A stretch of DNA of 64,000 nucleotides from Sphaerisporangium corydalis (GCF_025506355.1 NZ_JANZYP010000019.1:1-64000); one strand, 5' to 3'; counted from the stretch's first letter, positions 33,093 to 43,287 are shown. Notes: a model not told the origin generated them from the sequence alone. Numbers and translations are program-made.

Positions 33093-36000
33093 CTACGGGA
33101 TCGGCCCGAAGTGCACGGGCGCCCATTGTGTGTAGTCGCCCCAGAACAGGTTGGCGTCCACTTCGAACTTGTTGGCGGCCGCGGAGTTACCGTACTTGCG
33201 CTTCGAGACCCCGGCGGCCGTCGTGTACCTGGCGATGAAGTCGGTCGCCGAGACGGAGTTCGCCCACTGCCTGGAGTGCACGGCCTCGTGCCGTTCCAGG
33301 TCCGGCCCGAACTCGTCCGCCACCTCGCGGCCGGCGACCTGGGCGATGTCGTCCCGGCGCTGCTTCTCGTCGTGGAGCCTCTGCTGGTAGTCCTTCTTGG
33401 AGTACGGGTAGAACAGGACGTCCCCGACCGTCATCGGCTGGTCCAACCCCGGCGAGCCGCCGTAACAGACGTACTGCCGGGAATGCCGCTCGCAGCCCAT
33501 GTGGCCGAAGCCCGGCAGCACGGTGAACGTCAGGGCCAGCGCGTTCGCGCCGTTGGCGTTGTTGCCCCAGTGGAACGGGTGCCACAGCAGGGCGGTCAGC
33601 AGGTTGACCTTGCCGGTCCCGTGGCAGAAGCACCCGCCGGGCGGCGGCTTCGGTGCCCGGTTCGGCGTCGGGGACGGCCGGGGCCTGGGCTTCTTGTGCT
33701 TGGGCGGGGTGGCCCTGCCCGTCTTCGGGTCGTAGCCGACATCCTCCTGCACCTTCTTCGTGCAGTACTTCAGGTCGTACTGGCAGGAGTTGGGCTTGGA
33801 CCCGATCTCCTCGCCCGTCGGGTCGCTGAAGGTGGCCGGGTTGTCGTTCCCGTACGAGTAGCCGTTGAGCGACTGGCTCTGGTCGGTGGACAGGACGGGG
33901 TCGACGCTCAGGAACCTGCCGATCACCGGGTCGTACATGCGGGCCCCGACGTAGGTCAGCCCGGTGTCGGGATCGGCGGGTTTGCCGAGGAACCCCTTGT
34001 CGTCGGGCCAGCCGCCGCCGGTCGCGGTGCCGCGCGGCCCGCCGAACGGGGTGGTGTAGCGCTTGCTGACGGCCTGGCCGCTCGCCTCGACCGCCAGCGA
34101 CGACGTGCCGTGCGCGTCGCCCGCGAGGAAGGAGACCTTGTTCGTCCCGCCCTGCGTGGTGCGCACCGCGAGCACCTGGGAGTCCGCCGCGTAGAAGCGG
34201 GTGCCCCAGGTGGTGACGGCGCTTCCCGTCTTCTTGGAGTGGATCTCGGTGGCGCCGAGGTACAGCACGCTCTCCCCGTCGCCCACGGCCCGGCGGATCA
34301 GCAGGGACCCGTCGGCGTCGTACAGGTAGGCGGTCGTTCGGGCCCCTTGGGTGAGGGTGGCGATGCGGCCCTGCGCGTCCCAGGTCAGCACCTGGCCGTC
34401 GCGCGTGTGCGTGTTCCCTGACTTGTCGTAGGAGTAGGTGGCGGGCGCCGTGGCGCAGGAGCCGGCCGTGACCGCGGTGAGGGCGTGCCGCTTGGCGGCG
34501 TCGCCGTAACAGTAGGTCGAGGTGGTGGCGGTGGACCCGTTGTACCGCGTCTCCGTGGCCCGGAGGCCCGCGCTGGTGTAGGTGTACCCGGTGCGATACG
34601 GGGCCGCGCCGCCCAGGGTCGTGCCGGTGCAGTCGTCGGTGGCCGGCGTCCACGCCTCGGTCAGGCGGCGCTGGCCGTCGTAGCCGAAGCACTGGAAGTC
34701 GGTCCCGCCCCCGCCGTCCTGGGTCGGGGTGTCGGCGATCTCGGTGACGTTGCCCGCGTCGTCGTAGTGGTAGGTCAGGTCCTGCGGCTTGACCGGCGCC
34801 GACTGGGGCATGGTCACGAAGGACCTGGTCAGCCGGTCGGTCCCCTCCTCGAAGGTGTTGTTGATGTAGGTCTTCTTGGCGTCGGTGGCCCCCGACAGGC
34901 CGAGGGTGAACTGCTGGGCCTGCCCGAGCGCGTCGTAGGAGGCCGTCTGGAGGTAGTCGCTGGTGCCGGTGATCCCGGCGACCTGCCCCGTCGGCGTGTA
35001 GGTCAGGCCGACGGTCTCGCCGGCCAGGCCCCCGGCGGCGGGCTGGGTGGAGTTCTTCAGGGTGCCGTCGAGGTTGTAGTCGCTGCCGAAGGTGTAGGAG
35101 GACTTCACCGCCCCCGAGGTGACCAGCGGGTCGTCCGGTGCGATGTCGATCTCGGTGCTGGTCGCGCGGTACTGCGGGTCGTAGGCGAGGACCTTCCTGG
35201 TGTACGCCTTGCCCGCGACCCCGCCGTCGTAGCTTGTCGCGGAGGTCAGCTGGCCCGGCGCCACCGTGTCGTAGGTCCAGGCGGCGAGCTTGCCCGCGTC
35301 GGTGCGGGCCCCGGACCACAGCCCGGTCTTGCGGCCGAGATCGTCGTAGCCGTACAGCAGCACCGAGCCGTTGGCGCCGGTGACCGTGTCGGTCTGGTCG
35401 AGCGCGTCGTACTTGACGGTGCTCGCGCCCTTGTCGGGGTCGGTGATGCCGGTCCGCCGCCCGAACAGGTCGTAGGTGTAGGACCAGACGGCGCCGTCGG
35501 GGCCGGTGACGGCACGCTGGTCGCCGCCGGGCGTGTAGGTGAAAGCGGTGGAGACGTAGCCGCTGGACGACTGGGAGCCGTACCCGGTGTCGGCGGGCGA
35601 GGGCGAGTTGTACTCGCGGCTCTCGACGGTGCGCCCCAGCGCGTCGGTGATGGTGCGGGAGGCCTTGCCGCCGGTGACCGCGGTGGTGGCGGTGGAGTCA
35701 CCGGTGTAGGTGGCCGTGGTCGACCACTTGCGCACCCCGAACGTGGAGAACGTGCTGGTGGTCTGACGTCCCGCGCCGTCGAAGACGACGCTCGTCTGCT
35801 TGGGCGCCTGGCCGTACTCCTCCCGGGTGTAGACGGCGTTCGGCGTCTGCTTGGAGTCGAAGATGTCGGTGTAGGTCTCGTAGGCCAGGCCGCGCGCGTC
35901 GTAGCGGGTGTCGGAGAGCAGCCGGCCGCCGTTCGGCGTGGGCGCCTGCGTCTGCATGGGCCGCAGCAGCGAGTCGAAGATCTGGTACGACCAGGTCGCG

Positions 36001-39000
36001 GTGGTGGACGACTTGACGGTCCCGGTCCCGATCGACGGCGCCTTGCCGCGCTGGAACACGTAGGAGTAGGTGAGGCTGGCGCTCTGGCCGCCGTCCTTGC
36101 TCCGGTCGGGCAGCCACACCCCGGTCAGCCTGCCGAGGCCGTCGTAGGTCTGCTCGGTCTTGGCGTCGCCCGGGTCGTAGGTGCGCACCGGCAGGCCGCG
36201 CGTCCCGTCGAGGAAGGTGGTGACCTTCTGCTGCTTGACGTTGGTGACCACGGTCTTGGCGGGGACGCCCGCGCCGGCCGGCGTGTAGGCGGTGGTGGTG
36301 GGGTGGCCGCCCGCGTCGGTGACGACCAGCGGCCTGCCCAGCGTGTCGAAGGTGGTCTTGTCCGTGCGCTGCCAGCCGGTCGGCGGGCGGTCGTCGCCGG
36401 TGACGGCCGCCGGGTAGCCGGTGGCCCGCCCCGTCCAGGACTCCTCGCCCTTGGTGGGCTTCTGGCTCGCCGACCAGCCGGTGGCGGCGGCGTTGTCGTA
36501 GACGGTGGCGACGTCGGACAGCACGTCGCCCGGGGCGGTGCCGTCGGCGGGCAGCGACAGGCCGGCCTCACTCACCGAGCAGGCGCGCCCGACCTCGCGC
36601 GTGCGGGAGACGAGCGAGGTGATGCCCTTGCCGTCGTCGCGCGCGTACCAGGTCCGGGTGCAGGTCTCGTCGCCGCTCTTGGCGGTGTCGCCCGTGGCGT
36701 CCTGCCTGACCGCCATGCCGTAGCCGTCGTACGTCGTGGAGGTGGTGGTGGTGCGCCAGGTCTTGGGGACGGTGAGGTAGGTGTGCCGCGACGTCCTGCC
36801 GGTGCGCACGTAGTACGCCTCGGTGTCGGCGTACGACTTGTGCTGGGTCGCGGTCCTGGCCGACCAGGGGTCGTCGACCGTGACGTCGACCGGGGCGGAA
36901 CCGTCGTAGGTGATCACCTCGCGGGGGACGCCCGCGTACTGCCCGGCGTCGGTGAGGTCGGGGACGTCGAGCCCGGTGAGGTCGGTCCCGGGCACCGAGA
37001 CGGCGCGCCGCCTGTCGGGGTCGACCGTCCTCGGGCTGCCGGCTTTGAGCAGCCGGTCGCCGTTCATGCCCTGCATGTAGACCGAGACGCTCTTGCCCCG
37101 GGTCTCGCCGAGGGCGCCGGTGTACGTGGTGACCTGCTGGTAGCCGCGCCACGTCGACCAGGTGCGCTCGTCGGCCGGGGTGAACGGGCTGTCGTCGTAG
37201 TGCCAGGCCGGCTTCTGGTAGTCGTAGGAGTACTCGGCCGGCGGGTTGTCCCCCGCCGGGTCGGCGGTGTTCACCGCGATCACGCGGTACTTGTTGAACC
37301 AGTCGACGGACGCGTCGGTGGCGCCGTTGACGTGCCAGAACTGCGGGTAGCAGGACAGCGAGGCGTTGTCGTCCTCCGCCTTCGGCATCTGCGAGCCGCG
37401 CACGCACTCGGGTTCGTTGTAGGAGACCGTGGTGATCGCGCCGGTCTCCGAGGTGACCGTCTCGACGCGCGGCCTGGTCAGCGGCAGGATGTTGCCGCCG
37501 CCCGGCTGGGTGCCGCCGGCGACCCGGTTGGGCCGGGTCAGGTAGGTGAACGAGACCGGGTCGAGCGGCAGGGGCGCGCCCGAGCCGGCGGTGGAGCCGG
37601 TGCGCACGATCGAGACCAGGGTCAGCGTCTGGTCGGAGGAGTTGCCGATGTCGCCGCCGTCCAGGTACTTCTGGGTGAACGCCCAGGAGTCGACCGGCTT
37701 GTACGCGGTCCCCGACAGGACCGATGACTCGATCTTCACCAGCCGTTCGCGGGAGAAGAAGGCGGGGCCCTCGGGAAGGCAGTCGGCCTTGGCCTCGTCT
37801 TTCGAGCAGATGCTGTCGAAGGGGACGTCGGGCCAGTTCTGCGCGGTGGCCTTGGTCAGGCTGGAGCAGTCGGCGGCCGTGCAGCGCTCGCTGTAGGAGA
37901 ACGTCACCCTGTCGGGGGCGTCTGCGGTGAACAGGGTGTCCGATCGCTGCCCGTAGAGGATCTTGTCGAGGTGGCCGCCGCGCGTGTAGACCGCGCTCGC
38001 GGTGTCGGACTTGTTCTTGCGGTAGTAGTTCGTCTCGGGCGTGTACCAGTACGACATGGCGTTGCCGTGGGTGTCCTCGACGTAGTCGAGGTTCCACCGC
38101 CACGCCTGGGTGACGGCGCGGTCGGCGAAGGCGTCGCCCTTGGTGTACCCGGGCTCGCCGGAGTCGTCGCCGTACACCGGGACCGTCCACACCGAGTTGG
38201 TGCGCTGCGTGCCCGCGCCGCTCAGCTTGTTGAGGCCGAACACGTACTTGGTGCCGTCCCCGGTGACGACGGTCCAGTACTCCCCGTCGTCGTCGCCGTT
38301 GTCGGCGCCCGGGGAGCGGGTGACGGTGGAGGCGTCGTCGTTCCTCAGCCGCCACCTGCCGGTTGTGTCGTCCTTGACGAGCTCGCTCGACCTGCCGTCG
38401 AGCACCAGTGAGGCGTTGTCGTACTTCCAGCACTCGTCGTACTGCTTGTCGTGGCCGTCCTCGTCGCAGGAGGCGTACTGGCGGTCGATGTAGGAGGTGG
38501 CCGCCAGGTCGAAGCCCTCGCCGACCGAGGTGCCCTGGTTGTTGCTGGTCGCCGTGTGCCCGTCGACGCCGCCCGAGTCGTAGGACAGGTCGAGGGAGGG
38601 CGCGGGTCCGGCGGCGGGCTCGACCGGGGTCATCGGATAGGACCAGGTGAAGGAGCCGGCGCCGCCGCCCGCCTCCCAGGTGGACGACGCGGCCAGCGGT
38701 GTGGCCGCGAAGTTCCCCGATCCGTCGGGGGCCTCGCCGCCCACGCCTGCGGCGTCGGCGGCCACGGCCAGCACGGCCGGTGACGCGCCGAGGGTGACCG
38801 GCGCGGAGAGGGTCTGCGCGGTGTAGGCGTTCACCGAGTCCAGGGGGGTCCGCGTGCGGCACTCCGCCAGCTCAGGGGTGGTCAGCGCGCAGGCGGGGAG
38901 CAGCGCGAGCCGGAGCCGGCCGCTCCAGCCGCCGCCGTAGGTGGAGGCGAAGGAGGCGTAGCCGACGCTCAGGTCCGCCTGGCCCGGGGCCGGGGCCGAC

Positions 39001-39425
39001 ACGGTCAGCAGCACGCCGTCCACTCCGGCGGCCTCGGTGGCCGCGCGGCCGAGCACCTGGACGCGGGCCGGGCCGGGGGCGGCGCCGGCCTTCGGTGCCA
39101 GGGTGACGGGCAGCCCGCCCACGGTGACGCCCGCCGCGCCGGCGGGGACCTGTGCCGCGCCGGCGTCCGGCCACCGGGTGGCCGCGCGTTCCCTGGCCGC
39201 CCGGCCGGCCGAGGCGTCGTCGCGTGCCCTGGACGCGGCGGCGTGCTCGCGGGACTTCTTGGCCCCGGTCGCGTCCATGGCCCTGACCTCGCTGACCCGT
39301 TGCCTCGGCACGGCGGGGGCGCCGGGTGGACCGGCCGCGTACGCCACCGGCGTCACTCCCACGGGTAATGACATCGCCACCGCCATCGCGGCCACCAGGG
39401 CAGCACGTATTCCAGGCGCGCTCAT
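33093..39425 (-). CDS. Giant secreted RHS-repeat protein with a variable C-terminal HExxH domain
   Basis: A 2110-residue protein. Sec signal peptide 1-30 (ALVAAMAVAMSLPVGVTPVA). A long N-terminal beta-rich region is followed by many YD/RHS repeats from about residue 1000 (for example GVWSYTYDLFGRRTGITDP, partly: YTYDLFGRRTGI; GYDDLGRKTGLW; YLYDADGSLLIRR). The RHS-associated core is near 1800-1870 (FLGKPADPDTGLTYVGARMY; NGYSYGNDNPATFSDPTGEE). The last about 239 residues are unlike the repeats: a Pro-rich linker, Cys-rich CFCHGTGK and a helical domain with HEAVHSRQW (His2046, Glu2047, His2050) and a later FEVDAN (Glu2088). HExxHxxQ with a distal Glu is the signature of a zincin metallopeptidase, so the tip is a candidate toxin or effector domain. 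GGAGG lies 8 nt before ATG 39425. Neighbours: LamG protein upstream, lipoprotein downstream. Confidence 0.9.
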   Translation of the reverse strand: MSAPGIRAALVAAMAVAMSLPVGVTPVAYAAGPPGAPAVPRQRVSEVRAMDATGAKKSREHAAASRARDDASAGRAARERAATRWPDAGAAQVPAGAAGVTVGGLPVTLAPKAGAAPGPARVQVLGRAATEAAGVDGVLLTVSAPAPGQADLSVGYASFASTYGGGWSGRLRLALLPACALTTPELAECRTRTPLDSVNAYTAQTLSAPVTLGASPAVLAVAADAAGVGGEAPDGSGNFAATPLAASSTWEAGGGAGSFTWSYPMTPVEPAAGPAPSLDLSYDSGGVDGHTATSNNQGTSVGEGFDLAATSYIDRQYASCDEDGHDKQYDECWKYDNASLVLDGRSSELVKDDTTGRWRLRNDDASTVTRSPGADNGDDDGEYWTVVTGDGTKYVFGLNKLSGAGTQRTNSVWTVPVYGDDSGEPGYTKGDAFADRAVTQAWRWNLDYVEDTHGNAMSYWYTPETNYYRKNKSDTASAVYTRGGHLDKILYGQRSDTLFTADAPDRVTFSYSERCTAADCSSLTKATAQNWPDVPFDSICSKDEAKADCLPEGPAFFSRERLVKIESSVLSGTAYKPVDSWAFTQKYLDGGDIGNSSDQTLTLVSIVRTGSTAGSGAPLPLDPVSFTYLTRPNRVAGGTQPGGGNILPLTRPRVETVTSETGAITTVSYNEPECVRGSQMPKAEDDNASLSCYPQFWHVNGATDASVDWFNKYRVIAVNTADPAGDNPPAEYSYDYQKPAWHYDDSPFTPADERTWSTWRGYQQVTTYTGALGETRGKSVSVYMQGMNGDRLLKAGSPRTVDPDRRRAVSVPGTDLTGLDVPDLTDAGQYAGVPREVITYDGSAPVDVTVDDPWSARTATQHKSYADTEAYYVRTGRTSRHTYLTVPKTWRTTTTSTTYDGYGMAVRQDATGDTAKSGDETCTRTWYARDDGKGITSLVSRTREVGRACSVSEAGLSLPADGTAPGDVLSDVATVYDNAAATGWSASQKPTKGEESWTGRATGYPAAVTGDDRPPTGWQRTDKTTFDTLGRPLVVTDAGGHPTTTAYTPAGAGVPAKTVVTNVKQQKVTTFLDGTRGLPVRTYDPGDAKTEQTYDGLGRLTGVWLPDRSKDGGQSASLTYSYVFQRGKAPSIGTGTVKSSTTATWSYQIFDSLLRPMQTQAPTPNGGRLLSDTRYDARGLAYETYTDIFDSKQTPNAVYTREEYGQAPKQTSVVFDGAGRQTTSTFSTFGVRKWSTTATYTGDSTATTAVTGGKASRTITDALGRTVESREYNSPSPADTGYGSQSSSGYVSTAFTYTPGGDQRAVTGPDGAVWSYTYDLFGRRTGITDPDKGASTVKYDALDQTDTVTGANGSVLLYGYDDLGRKTGLWSGARTDAGKLAAWTYDTVAPGQLTSATSYDGGVAGKAYTRKVLAYDPQYRATSTEIDIAPDDPLVTSGAVKSSYTFGSDYNLDGTLKNSTQPAAGGLAGETVGLTYTPTGQVAGITGTSDYLQTASYDALGQAQQFTLGLSGATDAKKTYINNTFEEGTDRLTRSFVTMPQSAPVKPQDLTYHYDDAGNVTEIADTPTQDGGGGTDFQCFGYDGQRRLTEAWTPATDDCTGTTLGGAAPYRTGYTYTSAGLRATETRYNGSTATTSTYCYGDAAKRHALTAVTAGSCATAPATYSYDKSGNTHTRDGQVLTWDAQGRIATLTQGARTTAYLYDADGSLLIRRAVGDGESVLYLGATEIHSKKTGSAVTTWGTRFYAADSQVLAVRTTQGGTNKVSFLAGDAHGTSSLAVEASGQAVSKRYTTPFGGPRGTATGGGWPDDKGFLGKPADPDTGLTYVGARMYDPVIGRFLSVDPVLSTDQSQSLNGYSYGNDNPATFSDPTGEEIGSKPNSCQYDLKYCTKKVQEDVGYDPKTGRATPPKHKKPRPRPSPTPNRAPKPPPGGCFCHGTGKVNLLTALLWHPFHWGNNANGANALALTFTVLPGFGHMGCERHSRQYVCYGGSPGLDQPMTVGDVLFYPYSKKDYQQRLHDEKQRRDDIAQVAGREVADEFGPDLERHEAVHSRQWANSVSATDFIARYTTAAGVSKRKYGNSAAANKFEVDANLFWGDYTQWAPVHFGPIP

Positions 39426-39496
39426 GACGCAACCTCCTCAAGAGGACGAACATTAAGGCCGGCCGACAGACCGGAAGAAAGCAGATGTGCCGGAGG

Positions 39497-39523
39497 GCGG
39501 GGACCGGGGTCGCCGGTCCCCGC
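39497..39523 (-). terminator. Hairpin between the LamG and RHS genes
   Basis: Perfect 11-bp stem GCGGGGACCGG (39497-39507) with 39513-39523 and a 5-nt loop. It lies 7 bp beyond the LamG stop codon and 72 bp before the RHS start, so it could terminate or reduce read-through between the two. Confidence 0.65.
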
Positions 39524-39530
39524 GCCACCG

Positions 39531-42500
39531 TCAGTCGCCGATGACGGCGTCCATCTGGTCGGAATCGGACATGGCGCCCGCCCAGAGCCGCAGGTCGCTG
39601 ATCCGCGCCGGAAGGAAGTACTTCCAGGAGGTCCCGCCGAAGCCCTTGCCGGCGGCGAACTCACCCGAACCCGGGGTCGCGGTGTACACCATGTCGAGGT
39701 CGTTCTGTTCGTGGCCGACGTAGAGCCGCACGACCGTCCCGGTGGGGGCCAGGGCGTCGTACACGCCGGTCAGCCGGACGGGGCTGTCCAGGCTCGCCTC
39801 CTCGTCGGAGCTCACCCAGGTCCTGGTGCCGTCCTTGGCGACCCGGCCGAACCGCCAGAAGCCGACCGGGACGCTGATCTCGTCACCGTCGTCGTCGAGC
39901 CGGGTCTCCTTGCCGGTCAGCTCGAACCAGATCCCCCACGAGGTGCCGTCCGCGGTGCGCTGCCCGGCCACCTGGCCGATGGACCCGATCGGCATCGCGA
40001 GGACCTTGTCCCGGTCGAGTTCGACCTTGGTGGTCACCGTGAAGGAGCCGGTGTCGTCGACGACCGAACCGGGGGTGGTGGCCGCGTCGTCCACGCCGTC
40101 CAGGGCCAGGCTCTCGCCGTCCAGCGACGCGCCGTCGGCCAGCGTCAGCGGGCGGCCGTATCCGGAGAGCGTGTCGGGCAGCGTGGCCCCGGTGGCGCCC
40201 GCGGGATCCCAGTCCGCGACCAGTTCCACGTCGTTGTCGCCCGTGGCCGCCGACTCCGACCGCGCCTCCTTCGCGATCTCCTCAGGGGTCAGGACGCGCT
40301 GCCAGGCGGCGACCTCGTCGATGGAGCCCGGGAAGTAGTACTGGAAGGTGCCGGCCCACTTGTACCGGCCGATCTCCAGCGGGCCGGTGGCCGACCACGA
40401 GCCGGCCGCGGTGGTGGTGCCCTGGAGCAGGCCGTTGAGGTAGAGGCTCAGGCGCTGCGTGGCCGGGTCGTAGGTGCCGGCCAGGTGGGTCCAGGCGTTC
40501 ACCTGGGCCGCGTTGTCCTTCGCGCACACCCCGGAGTACGCCTTGCCGTTCGCCTCGTCCTTCTCCTTGACCCCGAAGCAGTAGGACACGCGGTCCTTGT
40601 CGTAGTACAGGTTGAAGGGCGTGTAGCCTCCGGCGCCGTCCTGCGACAGCACGATGCCGTGGGAGGTGGTCTTGTCGATCCGCGCCCAGGCCGCGACCGT
40701 GTAGGCCGAGCGCGTCTCCAGCACCGGTCCGGGGGTGGCCGCGTACCCCGTGGTGCCGTTCAGGCTCAGCCCCTTGTCCGGCCCGGTGGCCGGCAGCTCG
40801 CCGCGGCGGCCCCGCCCGTCCCGTACGGCGCCGGCGGACGGCGTGGCGTTGTGGCCCGCCACGCCGGTGGCGTCGACGGCGGCCCCGCCGTCCTCGTCGA
40901 AGTGCCAGCGGCCGACGGGCCCGGAGCCCGCGGCGACCAGGAAGTCCACGACGGTGGTGGCGCCGTCCCTGCCGACGTTGTCCCTGGCGCGGACGTACAG
41001 GCTGATCGTGCCGGACGCCGGCGGGGTGATCACGGGCTTGACCGTGGACCCCGTGATCGGCGCCGACCAGGCCGGGCTGGTGGACAGGCGGTACTGGTAC
41101 GACACGTTGCCGGCGTCGCCGGCCGCAGGCGCGAACGTGAACGCCGAACCCTGCCCGGGGCCGCCGGCCGGCGCGCAGGCCGTGGTGGTGCACGCGGTGT
41201 ACGGGGCGCCGGGCGTGACCACGGGCGCCTTCGGCGCGGTCGGGTCGACCTTGAAGTAGCACCATCCGACGGTGGTGTCGTTGGAGGGGCCGGACACGAA
41301 CTTGGTGTAGTTGCTGTAGTAGGAGCGCGTCCACGCCCGGTAGCGGTACAGCACCCCTTCGGTCAGCATGGGCGCCGACCTAGTGACCTTCACGTTGTCG
41401 CCGACGTGCCCGGTCGTCGGCTGCTCGGTGATGGCCATGGCGTCTGCCCAGGTGGTGCCGCTCTTCTTGGCGATGTGCATCCCGGCCCGCAGCATCGCCC
41501 CCGGCTCGCCGCCCGGGGCGGTCTGCGGGACCGCCGCCAGCAGGGGCGTGGGGTCGGAGACGACCGCGGGCGCGGTCTCCTTGGTCTCGCAGATCGTGCC
41601 GGAGCCGGTCACCAGGCCGATCCCGGTCGCCGCCGCCGGCACCCCCACGTAGTCCACGACGAGCACGGCGTCGTTCCTGAACCGCTTCCAGGCGGAGGTG
41701 TCGCTCTCGTCGTGCGCGCGCACCTCCAGCGTCAGCTTGGAGAACTTGCCCGCCGCGAAGTCCTGCACGGTCGGGGTCAGGTTCTCGTTGGGTTCGGCGG
41801 AGTTGTCGGCGAAGTCGATCGGCGCGGCCGGCTGGTCCGGGTCGCACGCCGAGCCCCGGCCCGCCGACACGTCGCGGTCGACCATCCAGTCCAGCTCCTT
41901 GGGCCGGCCCGCCCAGGTCGTGGACGACGAGACGTTGTTGGTGCGGACGAGGTCGACCCACCGGGGTGAGCACTGGAACGCCCACGGCTCGGTAACGCGG
42001 AACGTCGCGCTCAGCACCCGCTTGCCCTTGAGACTGGCCGGCGAGAACTGGAAGTACAGCCGCTGGGTGTAGCCGGGCCCGCAGTAGTAGCCCTGCCAGG
42101 TGCCGCAGTGGCCGGCGCCCTCCCCCTGGTTGCCGGAGCCGTTGCCCCAGTTGTAGGACGTGTAGCCGTCCGAGCGCAGCAACGTCCTGTCGGTCTCGCC
42201 CCAGGTGACGCTCGGGTCGATGTAGACGGGGTAGGCGGCCTGGTCTTGCTGCTGGAGCAGCGTGACGTCGGGGACCAGGGTGAGGGTGTCCTCACCGACC
42301 TGGATGGGCAGTTCGGCGTGCCCGGCGCCGGGGGCCGGGCCGTCGGCGGCGTCCGCCTCCGTGGTGGCGTCCGTGGTGGCGGCGAGCGCGCGCCCGGCGG
42401 GCCGCTTCGCCGCGCCGGCCTGGCCCGCGGCGGCGTCGCCGGTGGAGTCCCACATGGCGGCGGGCGGCGAGGTGAACACCTCGGTGGCGTTCCCGTCGCT

Positions 42501-43202
42501 CGCGGACATGCCGCCGTCCTCGGTCTGCTCCACCTTCAGCCCGGAGGACGTGACCGCGTACTGGATCCGCCTGAGCGCGGGGTTGGCCGCGGCCGCCGCG
42601 GTCGTGACCACCAGGACCTGGCGGAAACCCTCGGTCGTCGCGGTCATCCTGAGGTCGACGCCGGGCAGCACGCCCGGGTAGGTGGCGTTCGGCCCGTCCA
42701 GCACCGGCGCCGGGAGGGTGCCCGGCCAGCCGAGCGACAGGGTCCGGCCGTCACGCGTCATCGTGACGAGCCGGGCGCCGTCGCCGCCCCCGGAGAAGGC
42801 GATCCGCACGGCGGCGGCGCGTGGCCCGACGCTTCCGTCGGCGTGCCGTTCGAGCGTGTCGTCGGGCGGCACCCACGCGCCGTCCGTTCCCTTGACCCGG
42901 ACGGGCACGCTGGACTGTTCCAGGCGGAACGAGCCGCCGTCAGGGTTGGCGTAGGTGGTGGTGAACTCGGTCCTGGCCGAGGTCACCTCGACCGGCTCCC
43001 CGGTCTCGGCGGCCCGGCCCGACGCCCGCCGCGCCTCGGTGAGCCGCCCGGCGGCACCATCGGGAGCGGCCCGCCTCACGCCGTCCGCCGTCGCGACGGC
43101 GGGACCGTCCGCCGAGGCGGCGGGGACCCCCGCCGTCAGCAACGCCCCCGCCACGGCCACGGCGGCGGCCACCCGCCGGCCCCGTGCCGTACCCCCGGCC
43201 AT
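39531..43202 (-). CDS. Secreted LamG-domain protein upstream of the RHS gene
   Basis: A 1223-residue exported protein. Signal peptide about 1-32 (RRVAAAVAVAGALLTAGVPA). The N-terminal about 300 residues form a beta-rich region (LEQSSVPVRVKGTDGAWVPP) found in many actinobacterial LamG/RHS partner proteins. A central region with DNRxxx-like carbohydrate-binding folds and an Fn3-like stretch follows (about 630-760). Two concanavalin-like LamG domains come last: about 770-1000 (SAYTVAAWARIDKTTSHGIV; RLSLYLNGLLQG; PLEIGRYKW; SIDEVAAWQRVLTPEEI) and about 1020-1223 (GSFTVTTKVELDRD; RISDLRLWAGAMSDSD). LamG domains bind glycans or proteins. ATG 43202 is chosen because it starts the signal peptide and GAGGGG is 7 nt upstream. 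It precedes RHS proteins so often in actinomycetes that a joint surface role is likely. Confidence 0.87.
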   Translation of the reverse strand: MAGGTARGRRVAAAVAVAGALLTAGVPAASADGPAVATADGVRRAAPDGAAGRLTEARRASGRAAETGEPVEVTSARTEFTTTYANPDGGSFRLEQSSVPVRVKGTDGAWVPPDDTLERHADGSVGPRAAAVRIAFSGGGDGARLVTMTRDGRTLSLGWPGTLPAPVLDGPNATYPGVLPGVDLRMTATTEGFRQVLVVTTAAAAANPALRRIQYAVTSSGLKVEQTEDGGMSASDGNATEVFTSPPAAMWDSTGDAAAGQAGAAKRPAGRALAATTDATTEADAADGPAPGAGHAELPIQVGEDTLTLVPDVTLLQQQDQAAYPVYIDPSVTWGETDRTLLRSDGYTSYNWGNGSGNQGEGAGHCGTWQGYYCGPGYTQRLYFQFSPASLKGKRVLSATFRVTEPWAFQCSPRWVDLVRTNNVSSSTTWAGRPKELDWMVDRDVSAGRGSACDPDQPAAPIDFADNSAEPNENLTPTVQDFAAGKFSKLTLEVRAHDESDTSAWKRFRNDAVLVVDYVGVPAAATGIGLVTGSGTICETKETAPAVVSDPTPLLAAVPQTAPGGEPGAMLRAGMHIAKKSGTTWADAMAITEQPTTGHVGDNVKVTRSAPMLTEGVLYRYRAWTRSYYSNYTKFVSGPSNDTTVGWCYFKVDPTAPKAPVVTPGAPYTACTTTACAPAGGPGQGSAFTFAPAAGDAGNVSYQYRLSTSPAWSAPITGSTVKPVITPPASGTISLYVRARDNVGRDGATTVVDFLVAAGSGPVGRWHFDEDGGAAVDATGVAGHNATPSAGAVRDGRGRRGELPATGPDKGLSLNGTTGYAATPGPVLETRSAYTVAAWARIDKTTSHGIVLSQDGAGGYTPFNLYYDKDRVSYCFGVKEKDEANGKAYSGVCAKDNAAQVNAWTHLAGTYDPATQRLSLYLNGLLQGTTTAAGSWSATGPLEIGRYKWAGTFQYYFPGSIDEVAAWQRVLTPEEIAKEARSESAATGDNDVELVADWDPAGATGATLPDTLSGYGRPLTLADGASLDGESLALDGVDDAATTPGSVVDDTGSFTVTTKVELDRDKVLAMPIGSIGQVAGQRTADGTSWGIWFELTGKETRLDDDGDEISVPVGFWRFGRVAKDGTRTWVSSDEEASLDSPVRLTGVYDALAPTGTVVRLYVGHEQNDLDMVYTATPGSGEFAAGKGFGGTSWKYFLPARISDLRLWAGAMSDSDQMDAVIGD

Positions 43203-43287
43203 GGTCTGTCCCCTCGCCCACGAACGTCTTTTCAAGATCGGGCACTTCCTTAGGTTCGTTCTGGTTCATGCGGGCTCATCCGGCGTG

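Noticed and set aside
34485-37727. A 1080-codon plus-strand frame
   Set aside because: Shadow of the RHS gene; the minus strand carries clear YD repeats and a signal peptide.
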